The notes under the pieces are model-generated. The model did no database searches, had not been told where the DNA came from, and saw only the letters and a program-made list of their open reading frames with translations. DNA of 20,822 nucleotides from a virus: positions 1-20,822 of the IMG/VR virus record IMGVR_UViG_3300030329_002069. One strand, 5' to 3'. Position numbers and translations under genes: made by a program. Below, piece by piece: positions 12,490 to 20,099 of this stretch. Within the stretch, counting starts at the first letter, position 1, and each line of letters opens with the position of its first letter.

Positions 12490-14955
12490 CTATTCCTCTT
12501 CTATTGGTGTTATATTCCCGCTATCTAAATTTTGGCTTAAATTTATGCCTAATTTAGCCCCCTCAAGTGCCTGTTTAACTTTTAGCACCTCATCTTCTTT
12601 AGCTGCATCAGCCAGCACTTTCACGCTAGTTTGCCTTTCCTGTGATTGGATACGGGCTGCATCCAACTGTAACTGTGCCTGTTTAATCTGGGCATCTGTC
12701 TGGTCTTTAGTAGCTTTACGTTGGAGTTCACCCTGTTTAAGCTGCAATTCCTGCTGTTGCATCTGAACAACCGGATCTTGTGCCTGTTGCTGTGCTTCTT
12801 CCTGCGCTGCCATCGCCTGATTCTGCTGTAGTAGCTGCTGTGACGCATCTGCTACCAGACGAGATAGTTGGACTTCTATATCTTCCGGCAATGGTTCATC
12901 AGGTGGTGGTAGTGGTACACCCAACTGCTCTTCCAACTTAGACCTATATAAGAAAGCTACGTGTTCAGCAACATGAGCTTGTCCTGCCGCAGCAACTGCT
13001 TGTGCATTAGGGTTTTGCGCCATCATTTGCTGGATATATGGATCTTGTGCCGCATTCATATGGACTTGGATATGCGCTTCGTGATCCTGATAAATAAATG
13101 CCTTCACAGGTTTACCTGTAATGATATCCATATTCTCAGAAACAGGATCAGTTGGTTTCTGTTCTTCTTCAGAAGGAATCAATTTATCTACGTTATCTAT
13201 ACCTATTGTTTCCAACATCTGCTTATGGAGTTCGGGAACATCATAAATTTGCGGTGCGCTCGCAGCGAGTTGCATTACTGTCTGATACTGAACAACCTTC
13301 TGTGCCATCGTTGACGAATTAGGATTCGCGACAGGAATCACCTCAACCATGTCATAGTCAGCACGTTTCGCCTGTGGCTTCCCTTCACTAGGTTCATATG
13401 TATACGAACTAGGTGTGTCATCCCTGATAATTTTTGCAAGCAACTGAAACTCCTGTTTCATTGCCGCATAAACTCTTGCCTGTACTGATGACATTACTTT
13501 TAACGAGCGTTCAAGTATGGCAAGTGTTGTACCTACAGGAGACTGTGAAGACATATCACTAATCTTTAAATCAGCAATAGATGCAAACCGTCTACCTTCT
13601 TCAACAATACTCGACATCAAAGTGAACAAAACCTGACTCGGTTCTTTATACGGTAGAGGCATGATGTTTTCTTTTAGTGAACCACTTGGTATGTCCACAT
13701 CACGAAACTCTGCGGGTTGTATAGGAGTGTCATCACCCTTAACACGCATACCTTTGGTTTTAAAACCTCCGGGCAAGTTACTAAGTGTCCCTGCATCCAC
13801 CAACTGTCTAATTAAAGATGTACCGGATTTAGCAAACGAGCCTAACAGGTGAACTAAACCAAAAGCATAAAAACCAAATCCGGGTATATAAGGATAATGA
13901 ACAAAGTGCTGACGCTTAAGTTTCTTCTTATCATTTTCTAACCAATTACGTCTAACAGCTAAAACCATATTAGAGCTACGCTCTATCGTTACAATATAAG
14001 GTAGCGCTATACCTGTAGCTTTGCCTTTCTCATCCTTGTCTTCATACCCTGATATATCAAGGTCTACATGAAACTCAAGAATTTTATACCGATCATCAGA
14101 AGATGCACTAAACCCCATGTTCTCCGCTATCTTCTTTTCAACGTCATCCAGATAACCCCCTTCAGGACTATCTAATTCCACATCCCTGTAGAAACCGGAC
14201 ACCTGTAATTTACGCACCTCATTTTCAGTTTTCCGCATAACGTGTGTAACACGCTCTGCATCATCCAGACTACTTGCGCCATAAGGCACAACCATATCTT
14301 CTGCGGGAACATAGATAGACGCAGGACGGCACGTAGATGGATCATAGTACACTTTCTTAAACGCATTACCTGCAAGGCCCAAGCCCCACAACATCCGTTC
14401 ATGTTCAGCACGGTACTCAGGCATCTTTTCCTGAACATAGTAATTCATATTGGCTGCAACATTAACTGCCGCTGCCTTATTCTCTTTTGTTTCTTTCCCA
14501 ATAATTTTTGTTTTAACAGGGCCACCCGCAGGTAAAGTTTCCATAACGGTTTCTGATTGAAACTTTACTAACGCTTCTGATAGCAATGGATGATATACAC
14601 CACACGCACCTGACCACGGCTCAGTCCGGTCTTCTATTTTAAGACCCAGCAACTCCATACCGTCTGCGTAAGTTTCAAGCCAATCTTTACGTGAACTCAA
14701 ATCCCCCTCAAAATCCTCCATCAGACCTGAAGCCATTTCAATCAGCAAATCTTCATCCATATCTTCTGCGAGGTTTTCGTAAAAAGGATTTTCTTTCTCA
14801 GATATCTCTATCTCGACAACAGTAGTTAACGTACCTTCCGGTGACGCATCAAATTCTACAACTGTCCCCAAGTCTTCTTCGGTTTCTTCAAATTCAGAAA
14901 CAGGTCTTCCATCAGGAAGTACGATCTCTAATTCGGGCATATTTTCATTTGCCAT
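12490..14955 (-). CDS. Portal protein (P22-like)
   Basis: An 821-residue protein that forms the dodecameric gate for DNA at one head vertex. Residues 1-70 are acidic and variable. The core has DRTEPWSGACGVYHPLLSEA, ALVKFQSETVMETLPAGGPV, YRAEHERMLWGLGLAGNAFK, KVYYDPSTCRPASIYVPAED, AFGLVHLLGSFAKSGTSLIR, NIMPLPYKEPSQVLFTLM and SSQSPVGTTLAILERS. These blocks match the P22-type portal family. The last 120 residues are Gln/Ala-rich coiled coil (about 705-780, with QQQ runs), comparable to the helical barrel of P22 portal. Length fits the family. Start is ATG at 14953-14955. The Shine-Dalgarno GAGG overlaps the terminase TGA, so the two genes are coupled. Confidence 0.9.
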   Translation of the reverse strand: MANENMPELEIVLPDGRPVSEFEETEEDLGTVVEFDASPEGTLTTVVEIEISEKENPFYENLAEDMDEDLLIEMASGLMEDFEGDLSSRKDWLETYADGMELLGLKIEDRTEPWSGACGVYHPLLSEALVKFQSETVMETLPAGGPVKTKIIGKETKENKAAAVNVAANMNYYVQEKMPEYRAEHERMLWGLGLAGNAFKKVYYDPSTCRPASIYVPAEDMVVPYGASSLDDAERVTHVMRKTENEVRKLQVSGFYRDVELDSPEGGYLDDVEKKIAENMGFSASSDDRYKILEFHVDLDISGYEDKDEKGKATGIALPYIVTIERSSNMVLAVRRNWLENDKKKLKRQHFVHYPYIPGFGFYAFGLVHLLGSFAKSGTSLIRQLVDAGTLSNLPGGFKTKGMRVKGDDTPIQPAEFRDVDIPSGSLKENIMPLPYKEPSQVLFTLMSSIVEEGRRFASIADLKISDMSSQSPVGTTLAILERSLKVMSSVQARVYAAMKQEFQLLAKIIRDDTPSSYTYEPSEGKPQAKRADYDMVEVIPVANPNSSTMAQKVVQYQTVMQLAASAPQIYDVPELHKQMLETIGIDNVDKLIPSEEEQKPTDPVSENMDIITGKPVKAFIYQDHEAHIQVHMNAAQDPYIQQMMAQNPNAQAVAAAGQAHVAEHVAFLYRSKLEEQLGVPLPPPDEPLPEDIEVQLSRLVADASQQLLQQNQAMAAQEEAQQQAQDPVVQMQQQELQLKQGELQRKATKDQTDAQIKQAQLQLDAARIQSQERQTSVKVLADAAKEDEVLKVKQALEGAKLGINLSQNLDSGNITPIEEE

Positions 14956-14966
14956 AACTGCCTACC

Positions 14967-16616
14967 TCAGTAGTAAGATGCTTTATTGCTGTATTGTCTG
15001 TACGCACGATACTCTTTTGTATCGTAATAATCATCAGGTTCATCCATTGCTGTGCGGATATACCCCCCTTTTCGGAAACGCATTAACGCCATCGAAGTGG
15101 AGTCCACATAATCATCGTGTTCTCCCGCAGGGAAACTTGCGATCTCCTCTATCACTTCTTCCGCCCATCTGGTTGGCGGATACCACACCTTCCCTGATGC
15201 AAAAATATCCGACACGGCATTTAGCCGACTGATTTTATCGTTACCTTTAGTGGGCGTAAACTCCTGTACCGGAATACCCATAGACCGTAGTTCATAAATC
15301 AATGGCGCACCACTCGCTTTTTTCTCGATAATGATGCTATCCGGCTCCCATTGTTTGTATTCTTCCATGACCGTCCGTTTTAGTTCAGGGAACTCCAGCC
15401 GATCACGGTACGCATTTAGTAAAATGATGTTTGCCTGTGGCAACCCCTGTTGTAATTTAACCCGTTGCTCTTCAGTTTCACTTTCTATCTCTACCGCAGG
15501 TGCGCCAGCCTGATAAAAGACTCCCCACACAGTACAGGCACTGTAATCCGCCCTATTATTTTTTTCAAACGCTGTATCCCACGACATCAGGACAAAATCA
15601 CAGGCTGGGGGGCTTTCCCCTTCCCAACATTGCCACCAATCCCGTTTAACAATGGCGCTAACCTCTGAAGTCGGGTCTTGCTGGTACTGTGCCATCCATT
15701 TAGGGTGTGGTAATTCGTTTTTTAGGACACTTAGCTCATCTAATGACCAAAATTCCGGCCAAAGTGCGTTACCAGAGGGCATAATTGCGGGAAATTCGAT
15801 GATTTCCCACTCTTCCCCGTCCCTTTGCATAGCCGATTTGACCACCTGACCCGTCAGATCCCGTTTACTCCACCGTGTCATCACGATCACGATGGCTCCC
15901 CCCGGTTGTAAACGCTGACGGGGGCCAGATGTATACCATTCATGGACTTTATCGTAGATTTCAGGGCTATGTTCCGCCAATGTAGCCTCTTGCTCACTGT
16001 GCGGATCGTCAATAATCAGCAAATCAGCACCTTTACCTGTCACCGCCCCGCCTACACCGATAGCAAAGTAGTCTCCACCCTTCGATGTGTTCCACCTTCC
16101 GGCTGCTTTTGAGTCAGCTTGCAGGGATGTATTGGGGAAAATGTCGATATATTCCTCTTTCCCTACCAAATTACGCACTTTTCGACCAAACCCTACCGCT
16201 AATTCGGCTGTATGGGAGGTCTGAATTACTTTTTTCTGCGGAAACTTACCTAAAAACCACGCTGGAAGCAGGTAAGACGCAAATTCCGACTTGGTATGTC
16301 GTGGCGGCATATTGATAATCAGCCGTTTACACTCCCCATTGGCTACTTTCTCAAAGGCTTTCGCCATTTTTGCGTGATGTCGCCCCATAATAAAGTCGGG
16401 CCACATCTTCTTAACAAATTCCAAGAAGTCTTTCTGCGCTGTCTCCTTACTTAACAACTCTTCAAAGTCAGTAAGTTCTTTTAGTAAGGCGACCTGTTCT
16501 TTTTCTGACAGCTTGGGAAGTATCGTTACTAAATTATTGAGATCCTCTGCGGATAACTTGGGTGCAAGTGTGCTGGTCTTGTTATAAGGGCGAGTTTGTT
16601 CGGCGGCTGCGCTCAT
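14967..16616 (-). CDS. terL: Terminase large subunit (packaging ATPase/nuclease)
   Basis: A 549-residue protein (from the ATG) with both terminase domains. ATPase: Walker A-like MPPRHTKSE at about 103-111, Walker B LLIIDDP at about 199-205 and coupling motif MTRW at about 246-249. Nuclease of the RNase-H type: D347 in SWDTAFEKNN, E431 in SIIIEKKASG, and D501, D502 and D505 in GEHDDYVDS. It cuts concatemeric phage DNA and pumps it into the head through the portal encoded next. I use ATG at 16614-16616 with GAGGG 8 nt upstream; a TTG 15 nt earlier lies within that Shine-Dalgarno. About 30 residues between the first and second nuclease motifs (372-398) look like a variable insertion. Confidence 0.95.
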   Translation of the reverse strand: MSAAAEQTRPYNKTSTLAPKLSAEDLNNLVTILPKLSEKEQVALLKELTDFEELLSKETAQKDFLEFVKKMWPDFIMGRHHAKMAKAFEKVANGECKRLIINMPPRHTKSEFASYLLPAWFLGKFPQKKVIQTSHTAELAVGFGRKVRNLVGKEEYIDIFPNTSLQADSKAAGRWNTSKGGDYFAIGVGGAVTGKGADLLIIDDPHSEQEATLAEHSPEIYDKVHEWYTSGPRQRLQPGGAIVIVMTRWSKRDLTGQVVKSAMQRDGEEWEIIEFPAIMPSGNALWPEFWSLDELSVLKNELPHPKWMAQYQQDPTSEVSAIVKRDWWQCWEGESPPACDFVLMSWDTAFEKNNRADYSACTVWGVFYQAGAPAVEIESETEEQRVKLQQGLPQANIILLNAYRDRLEFPELKRTVMEEYKQWEPDSIIIEKKASGAPLIYELRSMGIPVQEFTPTKGNDKISRLNAVSDIFASGKVWYPPTRWAEEVIEEIASFPAGEHDDYVDSTSMALMRFRKGGYIRTAMDEPDDYYDTKEYRAYRQYSNKASYY

Positions 16617-16655
16617 TTCAGTTTCCCTCAAATCTCTAAAGTACGCTGTGATTTT

Positions 16656-17225
16656 TTAAGCCCCATTAGGTTTTAACCGCCTATATAAAGCGTTCCGTTG
16701 CGCCAGAATGTCCTGTACAGCATACCCACCTGCTTCCCGATTATAGTACCCGTTACGCATCAACTTTTTAGAAGCCTTGCATAACAGGCTTAATCGTTGC
16801 ACAAAAATCATGGCATAAGATTCTTCAACATCTGTTTCAAATCCCTCATCATTAATTATCTCGTTAGACTCATCTTCAGGATGAAACCCCATTACATATA
16901 AATCCCGATCCCCAAAGAAGTTAGCTGCTATACATTCATTCAGCCCCTCCAGATAACCATGAAACCGCTGTTGATCCACATCATAATCAAAATCCACCAT
17001 AATAATTAATTCGTAGGTGTCATCATAATGTACCAGTGTGGTGTATAAGGGCATCGGATCACCATCATATTTGAATTGAACCGCGACCTTATCATCTGCC
17101 CACGCCTTCGCCGCGAACGGACACGCGGGAAACCCATTGTAGTTTTCATTAGGTTTCTCTAATGCGTAAGCCGACCACTCACGGATTTCCCCTGCTATAC
17201 GGTCTTCAAAGTTTATATCCACCAC
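16656..17225 (-). CDS. Conserved hypothetical protein next to terminase
   Basis: About 189 residues from the proposed GTG start. Recognisable features are an EIREWSAYALEKP segment, the block NGFPACPFAAKAWADDKVAV, LIIMVDFDYDVDQQRFHG, a FHPEDESNEI segment and a C-terminal helical part with RLSLLCKASKKLMRNGYYNR. I recall this EWS and PACPFA pattern as a conserved gene beside marine phage terminases, function unknown. An ATG at 17298-17300 extends it by 25 residues but makes a 68-nt overlap with the nuclease gene. I chose GTG 17223-17225 because it leaves a 7-nt gap and agrees with where I remember relatives beginning. The Shine-Dalgarno there is weak (AGAAAG), so the start is not settled. Confidence 0.68.
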   Translation of the reverse strand: MVDINFEDRIAGEIREWSAYALEKPNENYNGFPACPFAAKAWADDKVAVQFKYDGDPMPLYTTLVHYDDTYELIIMVDFDYDVDQQRFHGYLEGLNECIAANFFGDRDLYVMGFHPEDESNEIINDEGFETDVEESYAMIFVQRLSLLCKASKKLMRNGYYNREAGGYAVQDILAQRNALYRRLKPNGA

Positions 17226-17232
17226 CCGCTTT

Positions 17233-17637
17233 CTAATGCCCTCTAATTGTCCTAGCTGGAACCCAAGGCTCTTTCGTTCCGCCTGAATATTCTCTAGCAT
17301 GGCCTTCTTTAATCAATATTTCACAAACACTCTTATGGTCAACAGTCAATGGAACACCTAATATTCGCCCAAACTTACCTTTATCCCTATAAGTCTCTAG
17401 CAGAAACTTCTCAGGGATTAACTCAATCACCCTTTCTTTTGCCGCCAGCCCTAGTTGTTTTTCTGCTAAGTTCCTTGTGCGGGATTCTGGTGTATCTATC
17501 CCCCGAAAGCGCACCCGTTGTTTCCGAAGCCATACCCCAAATCCAAGGTCAATATCACAATCTAGAGTATCTGCATCTATCACCCTGACCAAAGTAGCTG
17601 TGTAAATATACGGATTAGGTGCTTTTTTCTTTGCCAT
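17233..17637 (-). CDS. Staphylococcal nuclease-like (SNase/TNase) endonuclease
   Basis: A 134-residue OB-fold nuclease. YTATLVRVIDADTLDCDID (residues 12-30) is the first strand with metal ligand D21. RVRFRGIDTPES (41-52) supplies R43, D48 and E51, matching R35, D40 and E43 of staphylococcal nuclease. DKGKFGRIL (85-93) supplies R91, matching R87. All three catalytic residues are therefore present and the enzyme should be active. Family members cut DNA or RNA with calcium. The position between a DUF6321 gene and the terminase set suggests a role in DNA degradation or packaging, which is inference. There is no signal peptide. Start is ATG at 17635-17637, one base past the upstream stop. The last 15 residues (GGTKEPWVPARTIRGH) are atypical. 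Confidence 0.88.
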   Translation of the reverse strand: MAKKKAPNPYIYTATLVRVIDADTLDCDIDLGFGVWLRKQRVRFRGIDTPESRTRNLAEKQLGLAAKERVIELIPEKFLLETYRDKGKFGRILGVPLTVDHKSVCEILIKEGHAREYSGGTKEPWVPARTIRGH

Positions 17638-17638
17638 C

Positions 17639-17929
17639 TTACCACTTCACCTTATCTGCCCAGTACGCCGCAGACATCTTACCCTTGGCAATGTTCTTAC
17701 CATGACGGGCTTTAAATGACTTGCGCCGTGCTTTCTGTTTAGCCGATTCCCCCGCTTTAGGTTTACCTGCGGTTGAAACTCCCTGTTGCCCAAAGCGGAT
17801 AGTTTTTATCTTATCCCCTTCTTTAGCAACAACAATGTGAGACTTCTTGGGGTGGTTCGGGGTACGTTTGGGTTTGTTATACCCACTCACCCCGGCCCTA
17901 GCTAGTCTCGAATCCTTCTTCGCTGCCAT
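17639..17929 (-). CDS. Small basic DUF6321-type protein
   Basis: A 96-residue, strongly basic protein with the blocks SRLARAGVSGYNKPKRTPNH, PKKSHIVVAKEGDKIKTIRF, GQQGVSTAG, RRKSFKARHGKNIAKGKMSA and AYWADKVKW. I recognise this as the DUF6321 family found in many phages; its function is not known to me. The SFKARHGKNI and AYWADKVKW end is the most conserved part. The charge suggests nucleic acid binding, and the position between small terminase and nuclease suggests packaging or DNA metabolism. Start is ATG at 17927-17929 with GGAGG 6 nt upstream, overlapping the terminase small-subunit gene by 32 nt. Confidence 0.8.
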   Translation of the reverse strand: MAAKKDSRLARAGVSGYNKPKRTPNHPKKSHIVVAKEGDKIKTIRFGQQGVSTAGKPKAGESAKQKARRKSFKARHGKNIAKGKMSAAYWADKVKW

Positions 17930-18707
17930 CCGGTTCCTCCTCTACCACTTCCAATGTAGGCACTTCCTCAAATTCTGCATCATGTACCTGCCCCATCAGA
18001 CGGTTAATTTTATCCTTGATTGAATGTTCCAAAGATTCCGTAGTGTGCGTAACATTGATCTCTGTCTTTTCAGAGAACAGCCCGACATCTGAAATCTTCC
18101 CTAACAACTCCAACGCCCGTAGCTCCTGCTTACTATCCCCGCAACCGGATATCTCCAGCAGCTTATTCGTCACATAAGTACGCATCTGGGCAGCATCCGC
18201 AACAACCTGCTGGTCATACTCGGTCAGGATTGTCGCTAACTTGGAGGCTGTATAGGTATTATACAGTCGGGTGGCAGGGACTTTTATTTCTTTATCTTCG
18301 GTTTGCTCAAGTTTTTTTGTACCTGCATCACATACAGCTTGAGCTTCACCCATTTCACCTGAAGTAGTGCCGTATGCTTGGTCAAAAATATTTGTAGGGT
18401 CAAACAAATCGACTGGATCTTCTTCTTCAGGTTTAAGACTCGTTGTTTTAGGTCTACCCTTTCTTGTAGTTTTCTCAGGAGGCTCATAGTCATCTCCTTC
18501 TTTCATGCCTAATTCCTTTAAAACAGTTGCGGTGTTGGCAGCAACACGAACCCCTTCTTTCAATGTAAGCGTCTTTTCCTTACGAGGGTAGGACTGTGGA
18601 AGGGGGGTATCAAAATCAGGAGTCACAATAACAGCGGGGACATCCTTTAACTCAGGAGCTTCCTCGTCAACCCATTTATCTACAATGCTTTGTAAACTGG
18701 ATTCCAT
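17898..18707 (-). CDS. Probable terminase small subunit
   Basis: A 269-residue protein. Residues 1-150 are acidic, Pro/Thr-rich and probably disordered, apart from VRVAANTATVLKELG. The helical region from about 165 (YNTYTASKLATILTEYDQQV, VADAAQMRTYVTNKLLEIS, KQELRALELLGKISDVGLFS, EKTEINVTHTTESLEHSIKD) is the pattern I know from small terminases of marine phages: a DNA-binding helical core, then a beta strand and a helix. The acidic C-tail ends EEEPDGSEEGFETS. It would recognise the packaging site and hand DNA to the large subunit. I start at ATG 18705-18707 because the 20 residues upstream need a TTG start and look random. No good Shine-Dalgarno is visible. First gene of the leftward block. 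Confidence 0.72.
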   Translation of the reverse strand: MESSLQSIVDKWVDEEAPELKDVPAVIVTPDFDTPLPQSYPRKEKTLTLKEGVRVAANTATVLKELGMKEGDDYEPPEKTTRKGRPKTTSLKPEEEDPVDLFDPTNIFDQAYGTTSGEMGEAQAVCDAGTKKLEQTEDKEIKVPATRLYNTYTASKLATILTEYDQQVVADAAQMRTYVTNKLLEISGCGDSKQELRALELLGKISDVGLFSEKTEINVTHTTESLEHSIKDKINRLMGQVHDAEFEEVPTLEVVEEEPDGSEEGFETS

Positions 18708-18939
18708 AATTTTTTGCGAAAATTTTTTTTCAAAATGCCTTTTATAACAAACGGGGGGGTTTTGCAAGTAGGGGACTAATAAAAACTTGTAGAAAACTAA
18801 TAGGGGGGTAGGGGTTTCAAAAAATATGTAATCGGATGTGTGTATTAGTATGTATATAAGATGTGGGACTCCTAACTGCGTCTAGGGGGGTGGGGGGTGT
18901 CAAATCAAGGTCTGTATAATCTTACCTAAGCTATTCCTA
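18708..18939. other. Divergent intergenic region with repeated G-tracts
   Basis: No gene is visible here. The plus strand holds six G-tracts: 18753-18759 (G7), 18771-18774 (G4), 18803-18808 (G6), 18811-18814 (G4), 18885-18890 (G6) and 18892-18897 (G6), set in AT-rich sequence. Two of them form pairs separated by one or two bases (18803-18814, 18885-18897). The region adjoins the small-terminase gene, where packaging sites often lie, and separates the late and early blocks. A TGTCAA/TATAAT combination near 18899-18920 has no suitable spacing. Pac site, origin or transcription control are all possible; none is shown. Confidence 0.5.
18741..18767 (-). promoter_or_regulatory. Candidate late promoter driving the leftward block
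   Basis: On the minus strand TTGCAA (18762-18767) is followed after 15 nt by TATAAA (18741-18746), placing a start point near 18733, about 25 nt before the small-terminase ATG. The -35 resembles the TTGCAT and TTGCGT of the two early promoters. The spacing is short and the spacer is a C-run, so confidence is low. Confidence 0.35.
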
Positions 18940-18994
18940 TTTTTACTGTCTTAATTTGCATTAGATTACTACTTGCGTATAATAGAAACCATCG
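18940..18994 (+). promoter_or_regulatory. Early promoter, copy 1 of a 55-nt block
   Basis: TTGCAT (18956-18961), a 16-nt spacer, then a consensus TATAAT (18978-18983). The whole block from 18940 to 18994 recurs at 20100-20154 with four differences. Conservation extends about 16 nt upstream of the -35 and about 11 nt past the -10, more than a bare sigma-70 promoter needs, which suggests an extra bound regulator or a duplicated unit. It lies 42 nt before the first early gene. Confidence 0.8.
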
Positions 18995-19035
18995 AATGAC
19001 ATAGTGTGATTCGTGTTAACCCATAGGAAACTATT

Positions 19036-19245
19036 ATGAATAGTGATTCTGATACGGCTGTCGATGACGTTACTATCGACGATCTTACCTACAAGTTTCT
19101 TGTAGTGTTCAACGTAGCTAAAACGTGCGGCTGGCACGTTACGTCTACCTACACGTTGGCTGAAGCGGAAGCGATTCGTAAGGATAAGCTAGCTCAGTAT
19201 AGCGGTGCAATCGTGCGAATCCAATCGGTTGCTGAACTAATCTAA
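19036..19245 (+). CDS. Early gene of unknown function, 69 residues
   Basis: A small acidic-to-neutral protein. The N-terminal 17 residues are very acidic (MNSDSDTAVDDVTIDDL), followed by TYKFLVVFNVAKTCGWHVTS and a helical TLAEAEAIRKDKLAQYSG and IVRIQSVAEL. The body could be a small alpha/beta domain. I do not recognise a family. Start is ATG with AGGA 7 nt upstream, inside a possible ATAG-GAAA-CTAT hairpin. It is the first gene after early promoter copy 1, so it should be expressed immediately after infection; a host-takeover or anti-defence role is a common property of such genes but is not shown here. Confidence 0.72.
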   Translation: MNSDSDTAVDDVTIDDLTYKFLVVFNVAKTCGWHVTSTYTLAEAEAIRKDKLAQYSGAIVRIQSVAELI

Positions 19246-19259
19246 CTAAGGGAAAGAGA

Positions 19260-19279
19260 GGGAGGCCATGAGGCCTCCC
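19260..19279 (+). promoter_or_regulatory. Intergenic hairpin 1 (GGGAGGCC/GGCCTCCC)
   Basis: A perfect 8-bp stem, 19260-19267 with 19272-19279, and an ATGA loop, 14 nt after one early gene and 21 nt before the next. There is no T-run, so it is not a typical intrinsic terminator. A structurally matching hairpin follows the next gene (19598-19617). Confidence 0.65.
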
Positions 19280-19300
19280 AATCTTTAAAGGAAAACAATC

Positions 19301-19585
19301 ATGTACTCACCGGAACAACATCTAGATATAGCATATTTAATATATTCCACAGAGGATCAGATAAACGATTGGGAAGACGTTATCAACGTAATAGAGGATT
19401 CGTTCGATATCGTTGAATTCAACAAAATTAACTTACATCTTCTAGAGAAGATATGGTGGACATTGGATAAACAAGATCCTCCTACAGACCTCCCAGAAGA
19501 GATTGCCTATATACAGCATCCATACCAACTAGACTTACCTTTGGGTATACCTGAAGGATCTCTGGAAACAATAGTAGAGAGTTAA
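19301..19585 (+). CDS. Early gene of unknown function, 94 residues, acidic
   Basis: An acidic protein, with many Asp and Glu (for example STEDQINDWEDVINVIEDSF) and few Lys or Arg. Aromatic and hydrophobic clusters include LDIAYLIYS, LHLLEKIWWTLD and IAYIQHPYQLDLPLGIPEG. Overall it looks helical in the first two thirds with a proline-containing C-terminal tail. No known motif is seen. Its acidity and small size resemble early phage proteins that mimic DNA or bind host proteins, which is only a possibility. Start is ATG with AAAGGA 8-9 nt upstream. The gene lies between the two hairpins. Confidence 0.7.
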   Translation: MYSPEQHLDIAYLIYSTEDQINDWEDVINVIEDSFDIVEFNKINLHLLEKIWWTLDKQDPPTDLPEEIAYIQHPYQLDLPLGIPEGSLETIVES

Positions 19586-19597
19586 CCAACTAATAAC

Positions 19598-19617
19598 GGG
19601 AGGTCGCAAGACCTCCC
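19598..19617 (+). promoter_or_regulatory. Intergenic hairpin 2 (GGGAGGTC/GACCTCCC, GCAA loop)
   Basis: A perfect 8-bp stem, 19598-19605 with 19610-19617, closed by GCAA, a stable GNRA tetraloop. Compared with hairpin 1 the stem differs in one base pair, with both sides changed (CG to TA), so the pairing is kept. It lies 12 nt after one early gene and 14 nt before the next start. Confidence 0.68.
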
Positions 19618-19631
19618 ACAGGAGATAGACA

Positions 19632-19961
19632 ATGAGATTCGTAGATAAACTTGGCGTACTAATTATGACAGGACTTGCAGGGATGGCGGCTATCGCTTGG
19701 GTAGCACACGACGGAGGCGCAGTAAGATCGTGGCTACTTATACTAACCACGGCTACCGCTGTTTCTGGATGGGGAATGTTGTGGATTATCAAACCACATC
19801 TGTTAGAACAAGATGATACAGAATTATCTGATGCCGAATTAGACGCAATACTAAAACAGTGCATCGAAAAGGAAAACGCCCAATACGACGATGAATGGAA
19901 AGAGCGTGTTCATAAACGTCTGCTAATCGGACTAAAGAAAAAACTAACAGAAGAATCCTAG
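19632..19961 (+). CDS. Early two-helix membrane protein of unknown function
   Basis: A 109-residue protein with two hydrophobic segments: about 6-25 (DKLGVLIMTGLAGMAAIAWV) and about 34-54 (WLLILTTATAVSGWGMLWII). A short loop with HDGGAVR separates them. The C-terminal half (from about 55) is hydrophilic and helical (LSDAELDAILKQCIEKE, DDEWKERVHKRLLIGLKKKL). With no positively charged residue between the helices except R32 and strong charge after residue 60, a hairpin with the tail in the cytoplasm is likely. Function unknown; exclusion of superinfecting phage or early membrane modification are possibilities. Start is ATG with AGGAG 8 nt upstream. A strong terminator follows. Confidence 0.72.
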   Translation: MRFVDKLGVLIMTGLAGMAAIAWVAHDGGAVRSWLLILTTATAVSGWGMLWIIKPHLLEQDDTELSDAELDAILKQCIEKENAQYDDEWKERVHKRLLIGLKKKLTEES

Positions 19962-19970
19962 TAACAACAG

Positions 19971-20001
19971 CCCCGGCTACTTCGGTAGTCGGGGTTTTTT
20001 T
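19971..20001 (+). terminator. Rho-independent terminator of the first early operon
   Basis: A 10-bp stem (19971-19980 with 19985-19994, one G-U pair) closed by a C(TTCG)G tetraloop, followed by seven T (19995-20001). It ends the three-gene operon 9 nt after the last stop. This is the clearest terminator in the window. Confidence 0.93.
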
Positions 20002-20099
20002 ATGCCTGTCGTTCAGGGAACTGGCAAGGAAGGGGGTCTTGTATGCCGGATGTGTAAGCGGTCGCGGTGCGCCTGTGAGGACACATTATCTTATATAAT

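Noticed and set aside
18899-18920. TGTCAA and TATAAT near 18899-18920 as an additional promoter
   Set aside because: TGTCAA is the reverse of TTGACA and so points the other way; the TATAAT has no matching -35 at normal spacing on the plus strand, and no -10 follows TTGACA at 16-18 nt on the minus strand.
18993-19013. A CGAAT/ATTCG 5-bp stem in the leader of the first early gene
   Set aside because: Only five pairs with an 11-nt loop; too weak to claim as a regulatory structure without covariation.
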